Source: Candidatus Poribacteria bacterium (GTDB lineage Bacteria; Poribacteria; WGA-4E; WGA-3G). From it: a DNA stretch of 33,635 bases. A program made the position numbers and the translations under genes. Position 1 is the first letter of the stretch; every line of letters starts with the position of its first letter. Where the stretch lies: the NCBI GenBank assembly GCA_009843785.1, contig VYCT01000024.1, positions 3,473 to 37,107 on the forward strand, in the 5' to 3' direction. Shown here piece by piece: positions 16,142 through 24,576 of this stretch. The notes under the pieces were generated by a model. The model had not been told where the DNA came from and ran no database searches. It saw nothing but the letters and a program-made list of their open reading frames with translations.

Positions 16142-17572
16142 CTAATCAAACCTAAATCCTGTCCGGAATTCACCCAAAACGGCAATGCCGCCACCGTAAA
16201 ACAGCACCGCCAACGGAATCAATACCCAAACCGACAAAATTCCCTTCAACAGTACTAAACCGATGCCCATTACAGCAGACAGAAAGACCGTTTTCAAAAG
16301 CGTCGGTAGTATCGGAAAGGTTTCCCGGAATTTGACGATATTTCTTGAGATATAGCCAATCCCAACGATAAGGACATACGCTTCGCTGATGACCATCGCG
16401 ATCGCCGCACCGACATGGCTGAAACGCGGGATCAGATATAGATTCAGACAGATGTTCAAGAATGCTGTCGTCCCCATGAGTACTGAGAAAGCACGCCGTT
16501 TATCTGTCGCTCGTAATACCGCCAGCACTGCCGTCGTTACAAAGAGAAGTCCACCCGCCCAACTGAGCCATTGAAGTGCCGTTGCGATTTTACCGATTTC
16601 AGCCGATGTGTACGTCGAAAATAAGACCCGCGTAATTTCAGGAGATAGTGTTGAAAGCCCAACAGCGAACGGAAAACCGCACACCACCATCCATCGCAGA
16701 CTGAACGTGTATGCACTTGGAAATCTACCCTTTTCTCGCTCCCAAGCACGAGATAGCACTGGAAACATCGCACCCATCATGAACGCGCCCGGTAGAATCG
16801 TGAAGGCGTTGACAATTGTATATGCCAAACCATACCACGTATTGGCATCTAAGCCTTCTGAACTGAGTTTTGGCAGCATAATCGCATCTATACGAAAATA
16901 GAGCAGATTGAGCAGATTACCGACCGCAAAGGGGAGTGCCTGCTGCATCAGCACCCTCACAATCTCCCGACTCGGTTGAAAGCGGAGTTGCGTAAAACGG
17001 AGTCCGGTGAACCCAACACTCAAGATCAGGTTAATACAACCCGCTGCTAACATAACTTGACAAACAGTCACCAGTCCATATCCAAATAGGATCGCACCAC
17101 CACTGATTAAGAGAAACGTACCACGCTCGGCAATCACGGTGAATGCCTCATATTTCATCTCCTCGTGTGCGCGGAAGACGCAACGGTACAACTGCGCAAT
17201 GGAATTGGTGATCTCTGCCAATCCCAAGAAAACTATCATCTCTACGATTATCGGCGTATAGAAGAAGATACCGCTGATAAGCATGATCACATAAGCGAAG
17301 ATCGACAGAATCCCGCGAACGATAAGCGCGTTACCAAGGTAATGCCGGGTGTGCTGCAGATGTAGTGTCATTTCCCGGATGAGTGGGTTTTGTATACCGA
17401 ATTCTGTCAGAATCGCAATCAGGTTCGTGAGCGCGATTGCAACAAAATAGCCACCTAACTCAGTTTCAGTGAAATAACGTGGCATCAGCCAGACTGTTAT
17501 CACAAGTGAGCCGAGGCGGCCGATAAGGTGCGCGCTAAAGAGACTGGACGTGTTTTTAAAGATACGGTTCAT
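16142..17572 (-). CDS. Polysaccharide flippase, Wzx/MATE-like (MOP superfamily)
   Basis: A 476-residue, highly hydrophobic protein with about 12-14 transmembrane helices across its whole length, as expected for the oligosaccharidyl-lipid flippase family of the MOP superfamily. Early residues SLVITVWLMPRYFTETELG and the later FTILPGAFMMGAMFPVLSR region fit Wzx/RfbX-type exporters that flip lipid-linked sugars to the periplasmic face. No glycosyltransferase genes are adjacent, so the sugar is unknown. It follows the peroxiredoxin-like gene by five bases and has no clear ribosome site, which suggests translational coupling to that gene. If so, readthrough of that gene's internal TGA would affect flippase expression. 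Confidence 0.88.
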   Translation of the reverse strand: MNRIFKNTSSLFSAHLIGRLGSLVITVWLMPRYFTETELGGYFVAIALTNLIAILTEFGIQNPLIREMTLHLQHTRHYLGNALIVRGILSIFAYVIMLISGIFFYTPIIVEMIVFLGLAEITNSIAQLYRCVFRAHEEMKYEAFTVIAERGTFLLISGGAILFGYGLVTVCQVMLAAGCINLILSVGFTGLRFTQLRFQPSREIVRVLMQQALPFAVGNLLNLLYFRIDAIMLPKLSSEGLDANTWYGLAYTIVNAFTILPGAFMMGAMFPVLSRAWEREKGRFPSAYTFSLRWMVVCGFPFAVGLSTLSPEITRVLFSTYTSAEIGKIATALQWLSWAGGLLFVTTAVLAVLRATDKRRAFSVLMGTTAFLNICLNLYLIPRFSHVGAAIAMVISEAYVLIVGIGYISRNIVKFRETFPILPTLLKTVFLSAVMGIGLVLLKGILSVWVLIPLAVLFYGGGIAVLGEFRTGFRFD

Positions 17573-17577
17573 CTGCG

Positions 17578-18441
17578 CTAAAGCTTAGAGAGTTGTTCAA
17601 GAATCAGTGCTCGATCCGGACGGTCGGAATTCCTCTCACCGATATAGAGCCATTTCAGGGTACCCTCTTTATCGATTAAGAACGTCGCAGGTAGGTACAT
17701 ATCCCGGCGGTGGAAGTGATAAGGTTTAACGATGCCGTAAGCCTTATGGACAGAGGAACCCGGATCCGCAAGCAACGGGAGGTCCATTCTGTCGGTGTCC
17801 TTAAATTTCGCTATGACTGAGAGCGGTTCCGGTTTAATCGTTACAACGACGGTATCGTATTTTTCGTCGAATAGTTTTCGGTCGGTCGCAAACTGCGCCG
17901 TATAGTTGGCACAGACCGGTCAGTAAGTCTGAAGCAGCAGACTAACGAGCACATTCTTTTTTTCTTTATAGTCTGAGAGCCTAAACTGTGTTTTTCCATC
18001 TGCTTCAGTGAGGTTAAAATCCGGTGCAGGTGAGCCGATAGATAAAGGCGTGTTCCGCTTGAGTTTGGCGAGTTCTGCTGTCAAATCCTCTATTGTCAGG
18101 CTTTCGGTGTCATCGGTATAGTCCCACCGTACATAGCCCGATTTATCAATGATAGTTACGCCCTTTTTTTCGTTCTTCGGAACTTCTTGCCACACAATTA
18201 TTGTGTCGTATTTTGCGATGAGTTCTTTGGCGACACTCTCGACTGTTGACTTCCAGTTAGCATCGGTATAAGACAGGATGATTAGATTCCTTTTTCCGTG
18301 AAAGTTTTCAGTGTATTCAATAGCTTCGCCGAATTCGGAACCGAACACACGTTCACCGACTTCTAAGGCGTGTGCAGCGACAGTAACACCTATTAAGATC
18401 AATGAAATGAGTAAACATCTACAGAAACGAGAAAATAGCAT
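17578..18441 (-). CDS. Exported peroxiredoxin/thioredoxin-fold protein with in-frame TGA, candidate selenoprotein
   Basis: One 287-codon frame interrupted only by TGA at codon 174 (17920-17922). Residues 1-25 form a signal peptide (ending AAHALE), 28-130 a thioredoxin-like domain without cysteines, and 135 onward an AhpC/TSA domain: IGSPAPDF, then the TGA-Pro-Val-Cys177 motif, LADPGSSVHKAYG and LPATFLIDKEGTLKW. The frame stays open and family-like for 113 codons after the TGA. The TGA occupies the position of Thr/Ser in the usual TPVC or SPVC motif, giving a UxxC redox site if read as selenocysteine. A stem-loop resembling a bacterial SECIS starts 20 nt after it. ATG 18441 has AAGGA about eight bases upstream; an in-frame TTG at 18483 would overlap tsaB. 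A nonsense mutation is the alternative. Confidence 0.72.
17883..17900 (-). promoter_or_regulatory. Candidate bacterial SECIS stem-loop
   Basis: In the transcript: CGG-CGCA, loop GUU, UGCG, a single bulged A, CCG (7 bp in all). It begins 20 nt after the TGA, with the loop at 27-29 nt. Known bacterial SECIS elements are short stems inside the coding region just after UGA, with a G at the first or second loop base and often a bulge, as in E. coli fdhF. The fit is by eye; no folding energy was computed. Confidence 0.5.
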
Positions 18442-18469
18442 CAGATATTTCCTTAAGAAGTATTTTGGG

Positions 18470-19150
18470 TCAATAGAGTCCAACCCTAACGTAGTTCGGC
18501 ACTAAGGTCCAGTAGTCATCAATATCACCGTTGTATAGCCGTTGCGCCCCGAGGTGAGCAATAGTAGCACCGCGTGGGACGTTGAAGATAGCATCGGCAA
18601 AATGGACACGCTTACCGAGTGCTTCACGAACTGCATCTCCGTAGGTTAACAATCCGTCACCAACGAAGTTAATAGTGTGCTCCGGAGATGTATGCGTATC
18701 AAGACGATCAAGGAAAGCATCAAGGGATAGGCAGAGATCCTCACTGAGGCGTTGCCATTCCGTGCTGCCTTCAAAGATAGCACCGTAAACTTCACTCCGT
18801 CGCGCATCGAGAAGTGGGCAGATAATACCGTTTGTTGATCGGAGGTTATAGGCAACAGCCTCCAAAGTTGAAACACCGATAATCGGTTTATTGAGGGCAT
18901 AGCAAAGGGATTTAATCGTCGCAACGCCGATACGGATACCCGTAAACGAACCGGGCCCGATACCGACTGCACATCCGTCTAAATCGTCTGCTGCAATATC
19001 GCTCCACTTCAGGACGGTGTCGATCGCGGGCATGAGTCTCGAGGAGTGTGCTTGCACAATATTGAGGGTATGTTCCGCGGCTAAGTTATCGCCATCTATT
19101 AAGGCGACGCTGCCAATCGGCGTTGAGGTGTCAATACCTAAGATTTTCAT
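18470..19150 (-). CDS. tsaB: tRNA threonylcarbamoyladenosine biosynthesis protein TsaB
   Basis: A 226-residue ASKHA-fold protein of the YeaZ/TsaB family, partner of TsaD in forming t6A37 on ANN-decoding tRNAs. Diagnostic segments are ILGIDTSTP at the N-terminus, AHSSRLMPAID, GIGPGSFTGIRIGV (near 63-76) and LLDARRSEVYGA. It is full length and lacks metal-binding residues, as expected for the non-catalytic partner. Its ATG overlaps the stop of the LamG-like gene by four bases (ATGA), and the peroxiredoxin-like gene follows after 28 bases. The operon is therefore a housekeeping tRNA gene embedded among envelope genes. Confidence 0.93.
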   Translation of the reverse strand: MKILGIDTSTPIGSVALIDGDNLAAEHTLNIVQAHSSRLMPAIDTVLKWSDIAADDLDGCAVGIGPGSFTGIRIGVATIKSLCYALNKPIIGVSTLEAVAYNLRSTNGIICPLLDARRSEVYGAIFEGSTEWQRLSEDLCLSLDAFLDRLDTHTSPEHTINFVGDGLLTYGDAVREALGKRVHFADAIFNVPRGATIAHLGAQRLYNGDIDDYWTLVPNYVRVGLY

Positions 19151-19959
19151 TCAAAGTCAACCAGTAATTCTGAGCCAGAGTCGTTTTTCAGCCTTGCCCA
19201 CGTAGTAGCCAGCTTACCGGACGCTGCCACATCAAGCGTATTTGGGAGCAACTTTTTAATCTCCGCCTGACTGAGAACGGAGGCGTAGATTCGTGAGTCT
19301 TCAATGTGAGCGTCGAGATCACCGGGACCGCCCCCTAAACCACCGTGCCGCTTACCCCAAATTGCCTCGGCATCTTTGTTATCGAAGGTCACGAATTGAC
19401 CAAATGTATAGTCTCCGATTTCGTCACCGTTACGATATATCCTCACACGCGCCGTGCCGCCATCATCTTCGTACGAGATCGCCATCATAATCAGTTCTCC
19501 CGCTTTCTTCTCCTCGAATCCAGGGTCTGGATCTTGGGTTCGGTGAAACCAACCACTTCCCGCCATCCAACGACGGTTTTGACGTTCTCCAAAGACAATC
19601 GCGTCAAATGTCGGATCGGAGAGGCGATCAATGGTTAATATTGAACCTTTCTGTACATCAAGGTCATCCATAATAGCCCACGATACCAACGTCTTTTCTC
19701 CGATATCCGGCCCATCGTATCCACTGGCGATTGCCCATTTACCAAGGTCAACATTTAATTGTCCATCCTTGATTTCAGCATCCATAAGTGTAATGTCGGC
19801 AAAGTTACCCGTAAGATCCTCAAGTTCGACACCTGCTTCAAATGTCCAGTGCCCAACAAGCGTTTCTTCCTTTTCTCCCTGCCCCAGCACTGGTATTGAT
19901 AAACTGAGCAGAAACAGGACAGAGCATACCCAGGTGCCATAGCGTTCCAGGTACTTCAT
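19147..19959 (-). CDS. Exported LamG/concanavalin-like domain protein
   Basis: A 270-residue secreted protein. Residues 1-27 are a signal peptide ending PVLGQ. The rest looks like one LamG/ConA-like beta-sandwich: GHWTFE near 36 (the typical first strand), RIYRNGDEIG near 180, and DLDAHIEDSRIYASVLSQAEIKKL, a classic LamG ending. Such domains bind sugars or other ligands outside the membrane. GGAGGAG lies six bases before the ATG at 19959, preferred over an in-frame upstream ATG at 19974. It is first in the operon with tsaB, the peroxiredoxin-like gene and the flippase. Confidence 0.85.
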   Translation of the reverse strand: MKYLERYGTWVCSVLFLLSLSIPVLGQGEKEETLVGHWTFEAGVELEDLTGNFADITLMDAEIKDGQLNVDLGKWAIASGYDGPDIGEKTLVSWAIMDDLDVQKGSILTIDRLSDPTFDAIVFGERQNRRWMAGSGWFHRTQDPDPGFEEKKAGELIMMAISYEDDGGTARVRIYRNGDEIGDYTFGQFVTFDNKDAEAIWGKRHGGLGGGPGDLDAHIEDSRIYASVLSQAEIKKLLPNTLDVAASGKLATTWARLKNDSGSELLVDFE

Positions 19960-20115
19960 GGTTATCTCCTCCATTGTTACATTGTTAATGTTAATTTGGG
20001 TTGAGATTTTCCAGAAACCGCTGAAAGAAATTCAAGTGTAGTGTTTACGACCGACTCTTGTGCTGGACCACCACGGACTTGAAAACAGAGATCCGCTAAT
20101 CATACATTCAAACTC

Positions 20116-20144
20116 AGTATATCACATCCAGCAAAAAAAGTCAT
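20116..20144 (-). promoter_or_regulatory. Sigma70-like promoter of LamG-tsaB operon
   Basis: Minus strand ATGACT (20139-20144), 17-base spacer, TATACT (20116-20121). Leader of about 150 bases before the ATG at 19959, with no strong hairpin that I noticed. Confidence 0.5.
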
Positions 20145-20198
20145 ATTTTTTGGAATTTCCGCTTTGTGTCGGGGTAATGTGGGTATCGTCCTAATTTC

Positions 20199-21065
20199 TT
20201 AATTCAGACGAGAAAGTAGTTTGTGGAGGTGTTGTATATTTTGCTCGACTGCCGCAGTGTCCGGTGTTTCCCCGGCAAGTTGAAGATAAGTCTCAAAAGC
20301 AGTGATACTCTCGCCATACGCATGATTCTTGTAATATAAATAACCGAGTGTACGGTAATCACCCGTAACCTTGGGCAGCAACCATGTGATGCGTTCAGCC
20401 GCGGTGAGGGCTTTATCGTACTGCTCAAGGAGTGTATAGGCACGGGTCAGATTCCGCAAGATACGTGCTAAAATTTCCTTATTTGTCGCTTCCGCTAACA
20501 TATTCCGTTCTAAGGGGACATCTTCACCGAAGTTCGCTTGGAGTCTTTCGCGGAGGCTATCATCATCCATGAACATCCCATTTTCAAACACGTCAAGCAG
20601 AATGTCTAAATGTTCACGTCGGTATTTAACAAGGAAATGACTGGGGAAATTTACACCAACAAGGGGGAGGCCAGCACGCCTGCCGACTTCAATGTAGACA
20701 ACGCCTAACGTAATTGGGATACCAGTCTTTTTTTCCAGCACAACGTTAAGGAAATTATTCCCTAAAGCGTAGTAGTTATCAATATTTCCAGTGAACCCTT
20801 TTTCTTCAAAGAGATAGCGATTAAGTTCAGCAATATGCTGTTCCGGCAGCGGTGTGCCTCGGATCCGTTCCCGAACGGTGTCTGCCATTTTATCCAATTG
20901 GTAGAGGCATGCTTCAATGTCAAGCTCAGGGTACTCGCTTTGAGCGATAAGAAGCGCACCTGTCGCAAGCTGCATTTCGTCATTATCAAGATTCGCGAAG
21001 GAGAAAAATGGATCGCTTTTCGTGTTTTTCGTCATTTTTCTAAAAAAGGGAAAATTTCCTTGCAT
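20199..21065 (-). CDS. SirB1-type transglutaminase-like protein with C-terminal TPRs
   Basis: A 288-residue protein of the SirB1 (YchA) family. The central segment has the hallmark NNFLNVVLEKKTGIPITLG and VYIEVGRRAGLPLVGV, followed by PSHFLVKY (near 136), a transglutaminase-like fold whose catalytic Cys is not conserved here (Thr-Leu-Gly in its place). About 200-280 forms TPR helices (ALTAAERITWLLP, YGESITAFETYL). The role of the family is poorly known. Two starts are possible, 21065 and 21035; neither has a good ribosome site. A TATACT box at 21081-21076 points to a transcript beginning just before 21065. The gene diverges from the tRNA. Confidence 0.83.
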   Translation of the reverse strand: MQGNFPFFRKMTKNTKSDPFFSFANLDNDEMQLATGALLIAQSEYPELDIEACLYQLDKMADTVRERIRGTPLPEQHIAELNRYLFEEKGFTGNIDNYYALGNNFLNVVLEKKTGIPITLGVVYIEVGRRAGLPLVGVNFPSHFLVKYRREHLDILLDVFENGMFMDDDSLRERLQANFGEDVPLERNMLAEATNKEILARILRNLTRAYTLLEQYDKALTAAERITWLLPKVTGDYRTLGYLYYKNHAYGESITAFETYLQLAGETPDTAAVEQNIQHLHKLLSRLN

Positions 21066-21088
21066 TTCTTGGAAATCTATAGTATAAT
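21060..21088 (+). promoter_or_regulatory. Promoter of tRNA-Ala
   Basis: Perfect TATAAT (21083-21088) 17 bases after a weak TTGCAT (21060-21065). It would start transcription about 11 bases before the tRNA. It overlaps the start region of the divergent SirB1-like gene. Confidence 0.5.
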
Positions 21089-21105
21089 TAAATAATCGTG
21101 AATGT

Positions 21106-21178
<73 letters not shown>

Positions 21179-21184
21179 CTTTTT

Positions 21185-21679
21185 TTATTTTCTCTGCTGC
21201 TGTGTTTCATCCGTTTTCTTGCTGGTTGGCGACTTCGTTATTCTGCGTGGGACACCATTATCCAAGACACCGAACAGCGTCAAGTGGAGTTGCGCTTGCG
21301 TCGGCAAGGTCTGAAGCAATTCTTCCTCGATCTTCTCAATCTGTACCTGTGCTTCTTTGCGTTTTGCCCGAAATTCGTCCAGGGTTTCTTGAATCTTCGC
21401 ATCCTCAACAAGCGAATCTTTCGCGAACCGATTTAAGGTTTTCAAGTCTTTGACTGCCTGAATCTCTTTTTGGCGTTTCAACTCCCATAATGCTTCAAGT
21501 TGGGTTTGATGTGCTGCTGTTACGCCCAGGTCCGCCCAAGTTCTTGCCTGTTCATTTTTATCCTCACTCTTTTGTGCCCACCCGATAACACCGCAAAGCG
21601 CAACACATATAAGGATACCTATGGTTCGATTTAGCCAGATGAGTGAATGTCGCTTCCGTATCTGTTTACCGTTTTGCAT
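21185..21679 (-). CDS. Small exported helical protein, LTxxQ/Spy-like
   Basis: A 164-residue protein with an N-terminal signal or anchor helix (about 18-36, ending IGWAQ) and a charged, alpha-helical remainder. AHQTQLEALWELKRQKEIQ followed by a long helix and a second helix pair resembles the LTxxQ (Spy/CpxP-like) periplasmic chaperone or sensor fold, though without the exact double motif. Assignment is therefore tentative. GGAGGA lies five bases before the ATG, and a strong promoter is present upstream. It ends only seven bases from the convergent tRNA. Confidence 0.7.
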   Translation of the reverse strand: MQNGKQIRKRHSLIWLNRTIGILICVALCGVIGWAQKSEDKNEQARTWADLGVTAAHQTQLEALWELKRQKEIQAVKDLKTLNRFAKDSLVEDAKIQETLDEFRAKRKEAQVQIEKIEEELLQTLPTQAQLHLTLFGVLDNGVPRRITKSPTSKKTDETQQQRK

Positions 21680-21728
21680 GATTTTCCTCCAGCTTTAATA
21701 TGGAACGTGCTGCAAATCTGCCTCTACC

Positions 21729-21757
21729 ATAATAACACGGCAGATAGAGGATGTCAA
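21729..21757 (-). promoter_or_regulatory. Strong sigma70-like promoter of the Spy-like gene
   Basis: Minus strand perfect TTGACA (21752-21757), 17-base spacer, TATTAT (21729-21734). Leader of about 40 bases carrying GGAGGA. The rest of the 306-base gap 21680-21985 holds the helicase promoter and a short run of ACTGAC/CGCTGAC words, and no gene of normal size. Confidence 0.65.
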
Positions 21758-21885
21758 GGCAAAACCCCAAAACCGAGAGATGTTTCGCTTGATTTTCCGA
21801 AACTTTTCTAACCGGTTTTTGAACGCCGCATTATCATAGAAAACTGTCCCACTGACCGCTGACTGCTAAAATAAAAACAATTCCC

Positions 21886-21914
21886 TTGACAAAAAACACC
21901 TTATCTATTAGAAT
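21886..21914 (+). promoter_or_regulatory. Sigma70-like promoter of the helicase gene
   Basis: Perfect TTGACA (21886-21891), 17-base spacer, TAGAAT (21909-21914); a second TATAAT lies at 21919-21924. The leader contains a 22-codon open frame (21928-21996) that overlaps the helicase start in another frame. Whether it is translated is unknown. Confidence 0.6.
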
Positions 21915-21985
21915 TACTTATAATATTATGCCTCAAACGGCTTGGACACTACACGGAGAGGCTCTCGAATGCAAGGAAGGACTGA

Positions 21986-24451
21986 ATGCTCTATAAAGGG
22001 TTAGAATTGGATCGGTTTCAGGAGGAAGCGATCGCGGCAATTAATCGGGATACCTCGGTGATTGTCACCGCTCCTACGGGTGCCGGCAAAACTGTTATCG
22101 CAGAGTACGCCGTCGAAAAGTGCCTGCAGACAAACAGCCGCGTTATCTATACCGCACCGATCAAAGCCCTCAGTAATCAGAAATATCGCGACTTTCATGC
22201 TGAATACGGCGACAAAATTGGCATTGTTACAGGCGATGTAGTACTAAACCCCTATGCCCAAGTACTATTGATGACGACTGAGATTTTCCGAAATACCATC
22301 TTTGATGACATTGAGCGATTACAGGATGTCTCTTACGTCATCTTTGACGAAATCCACTATATTAACGATATTGAGCGCGGCACCGTTTGGGAAGAAAGCC
22401 TCATCTTCGCCCCCCAGCATATTAAATTCGTCTGCCTGAGTGCCACGATTCCCAACATCAACCCCTTCGCAGAGTGGATGCAGAGCGTCCGAGATATTGA
22501 CATTGAGGTCGTCGAAGAATTAGAACGGCCCGTCCCTTTGGAGCATCACCTCTATTTTAAAGATTACGGGATTGGCGGTATAAAGCATATCACCGCCCTT
22601 CGTAACAGAGCAAAGAGCGAGGCACGTAAACGAAAATCCGATCCATCTAAGAATAAACGTGTAAAGGCACTTCCCGCTGATTTCACGGAAACACGGCTCG
22701 TTCCATATCTCCAGCGTGAGAAGCAGCTACCCTGCCTCTATTTCTGTTTTAGCCGAAAGGGGTGTGAAGAAAACGCATCTTCATTGGTATTCGGTGCGCA
22801 GCTGCAGCTGCTCAATAAAAAACAGAAAACAGAGATTCTCAGGCAATTTGACGAACTTTGTGTCCAGTTTGACATCGTTGAGGAAAAGAAAATTACGGAG
22901 TTTCGTAGACTCGTCAGCTGTGGGATCGCCTATCATCATGCCGGTATGTTGCCGACGCTTAAAGAGGTCGTAGAAAGGTTATTTACTTCTGGATTAATTC
23001 AGCTCCTCTTTACCACTGAAACCTTTGCTGTCGGTATTAATATGCCCGCCTGCACTGTCGTCTTTGATAGTCTTGAAAAATTTGACGGTATCGGATTCCG
23101 CTATCTCCAAGCACGGGAGTATCACCAGATGTCCGGACGTGCCGGCAGACGCGGGATTGACACTATCGGCTACGTTTACGCCCAAATTGTACCCACTTAT
23201 GCCGATTCAGGTGAAATTCGAGCCGTCGTCGCTGATAAGATAGAACCCATAGAGAGTCAGTTTAATCTCTCCTACTCCAGTATCCTTAATCTTTATCAAA
23301 AATATGGCGACGATATATACGATGTTTACACGATGAGTTTGAGCAATCATCAAAACCACGTACGCGTGGCGAAACTCAACAAACAGATTGAGGAGAAAAC
23401 AAAGAAACTTCAGACACTACCGGAGCCCGAATGCATCCACGACGGTATTGATGGCAGCGAGCAAATTCAGAAGCATTATCGCCACAAGCGGAGCATCGAA
23501 CAAAAGATTCGGCGTTTGCATGTAGAGAGAGAGCAGGTCAAATCGCAAACCCGGAAGAAGAAGCAGGAAAAAGAACGTGTTAAAAGATTGAACGCTGTTC
23601 AGAAAAAAATTATTCTGCTTCAAAGGGAGGCCGAGCAGAGCCTTTGTGAGGGATGTCAGCACTTGCAAACATGTACAAACAGATATAAAGCGATCCGCAG
23701 AGAAGAACAGCGACTTCAGAAACTTAAAAAGAGAACGACTTATATTGAGAATGATCCCAGGCAGCAGATAGCCGCGCGTCTCAAGGTCCTTGAAGAATTG
23801 GGGTATACCGAAGCGCAGACACTTCTGCCTCGCGGGAGTACCGCCGCACATCTCTACGGATATGAAGTCCAATTGACCCAATTGCTGTTTGGCGGTTTCT
23901 TTGAAAGGCTTACGGAAGACGAAATTAACTGCCTCATGATCGCAATTGTCACTGAACCGCGTAAGGACGTTTACTTTAAGCCGCTCAACGATGAACGCTT
24001 ATTGGAGATACTGTATGCTGTCAATTCTGAAATCGCATTTATTCAGTATTTAGAGAGCAAACATAAGGTGACAGAAATTACGCCGATGTTGGAGCTTCGA
24101 CTTTGTACTGCAATGCTCGCGTGGAGCAGCGGGTGTGAATTTGATCAATTAGAAAAATATGCCCATTTGGATGCCGGCGATTTCGTTCGAACCTTCCGAC
24201 TCGTTATTGATCAGCTCCGTCAGATTCGCCGCATCATGGCTGGACATACCGCTCTCGTTGATAAACTCAGCCGATGCATCGGAAAAATTAACAGAGACGT
24301 TATTGATGCCGAGCGACAGTTACGAATCGGTCAGGAAAATCTCGATGAAATGACACCAGAAGATGTTGTTAACGGCGATGCGTCGCCGTCTGCCACGCAG
24401 GAAAACCCTGATAATGCCGAAGCGAAAGATGCAATACGACTTTCCTCGTAA
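21986..24451 (+). CDS. Ski2/HelY-like superfamily 2 RNA helicase
   Basis: An 821-residue SF2 helicase of the Ski2-like group. Motif I is APTGAGKT (29-36), followed by APIKALSNQKY, MTTEIFRNT, motif II DEIH (121-124), motif III SAT (152-154), HHAGMLP, TTETFAVGINMPA and motif VI QMSGRAGRRGID. After the RecA domains comes a charged coiled coil with the cysteine cluster CEGCQHLQTC, as in bacterial HelY-type proteins, and a C-terminal helical domain of DSHCT type. It probably unwinds structured RNA or RNA-DNA using ATP; bacterial roles are little known. AAGGA precedes the ATG. The C-terminal 30 residues are acidic and low in complexity. Confidence 0.93.
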   Translation: MLYKGLELDRFQEEAIAAINRDTSVIVTAPTGAGKTVIAEYAVEKCLQTNSRVIYTAPIKALSNQKYRDFHAEYGDKIGIVTGDVVLNPYAQVLLMTTEIFRNTIFDDIERLQDVSYVIFDEIHYINDIERGTVWEESLIFAPQHIKFVCLSATIPNINPFAEWMQSVRDIDIEVVEELERPVPLEHHLYFKDYGIGGIKHITALRNRAKSEARKRKSDPSKNKRVKALPADFTETRLVPYLQREKQLPCLYFCFSRKGCEENASSLVFGAQLQLLNKKQKTEILRQFDELCVQFDIVEEKKITEFRRLVSCGIAYHHAGMLPTLKEVVERLFTSGLIQLLFTTETFAVGINMPACTVVFDSLEKFDGIGFRYLQAREYHQMSGRAGRRGIDTIGYVYAQIVPTYADSGEIRAVVADKIEPIESQFNLSYSSILNLYQKYGDDIYDVYTMSLSNHQNHVRVAKLNKQIEEKTKKLQTLPEPECIHDGIDGSEQIQKHYRHKRSIEQKIRRLHVEREQVKSQTRKKKQEKERVKRLNAVQKKIILLQREAEQSLCEGCQHLQTCTNRYKAIRREEQRLQKLKKRTTYIENDPRQQIAARLKVLEELGYTEAQTLLPRGSTAAHLYGYEVQLTQLLFGGFFERLTEDEINCLMIAIVTEPRKDVYFKPLNDERLLEILYAVNSEIAFIQYLESKHKVTEITPMLELRLCTAMLAWSSGCEFDQLEKYAHLDAGDFVRTFRLVIDQLRQIRRIMAGHTALVDKLSRCIGKINRDVIDAERQLRIGQENLDEMTPEDVVNGDASPSATQENPDNAEAKDAIRLSS

Positions 24452-24528
24452 GTTTGCTGTCAGATGACAATGCTTTAAAAACAGAACTTCCGCAAATACC
24501 TTATAGCAAGGTTTCCAATCCCTATGAC

Positions 24529-24563
24529 CGAGACTGACAACTGATAACTGAGTACTGAGTACT
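24529..24563. repeat. Five tandem heptamers (GAnnACT-type)
   Basis: CGAGACT, GACAACT, GATAACT, GAGTACT, GAGTACT stand in direct tandem with a strict 7-base period. Similar heptamers on the opposite orientation occur at 30193-30213 (AGTAATC, AGTTACC, AGTCTTC). The pattern resembles the short tandemly repeated heptamers known from cyanobacterial genomes. The 24452-24704 gap also holds the GNAT promoter. Confidence 0.7.
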
Positions 24564-24576
24564 TTAAAGAAAATAC

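Noticed and set aside
17578-17787. Separate 69-residue gene starting at ATG 17787
   Set aside because: The same frame is open back to the TGA with clear peroxiredoxin residues between 17788 and 17919, so the ATG is internal.
17920-17922. Genome-wide reading of TGA as Trp or Gly
   Set aside because: Complete genes here (the DapA-like aldolase gene, aroA, tsaB, the FGE-like gene) end in TGA at natural C-termini, and no other good gene contains an internal TGA.
23417-23881. 154-codon minus-strand frame inside the helicase
   Set aside because: Antisense shadow of a coiled-coil coding region, giving a Leu/Phe-rich product; no start signal.
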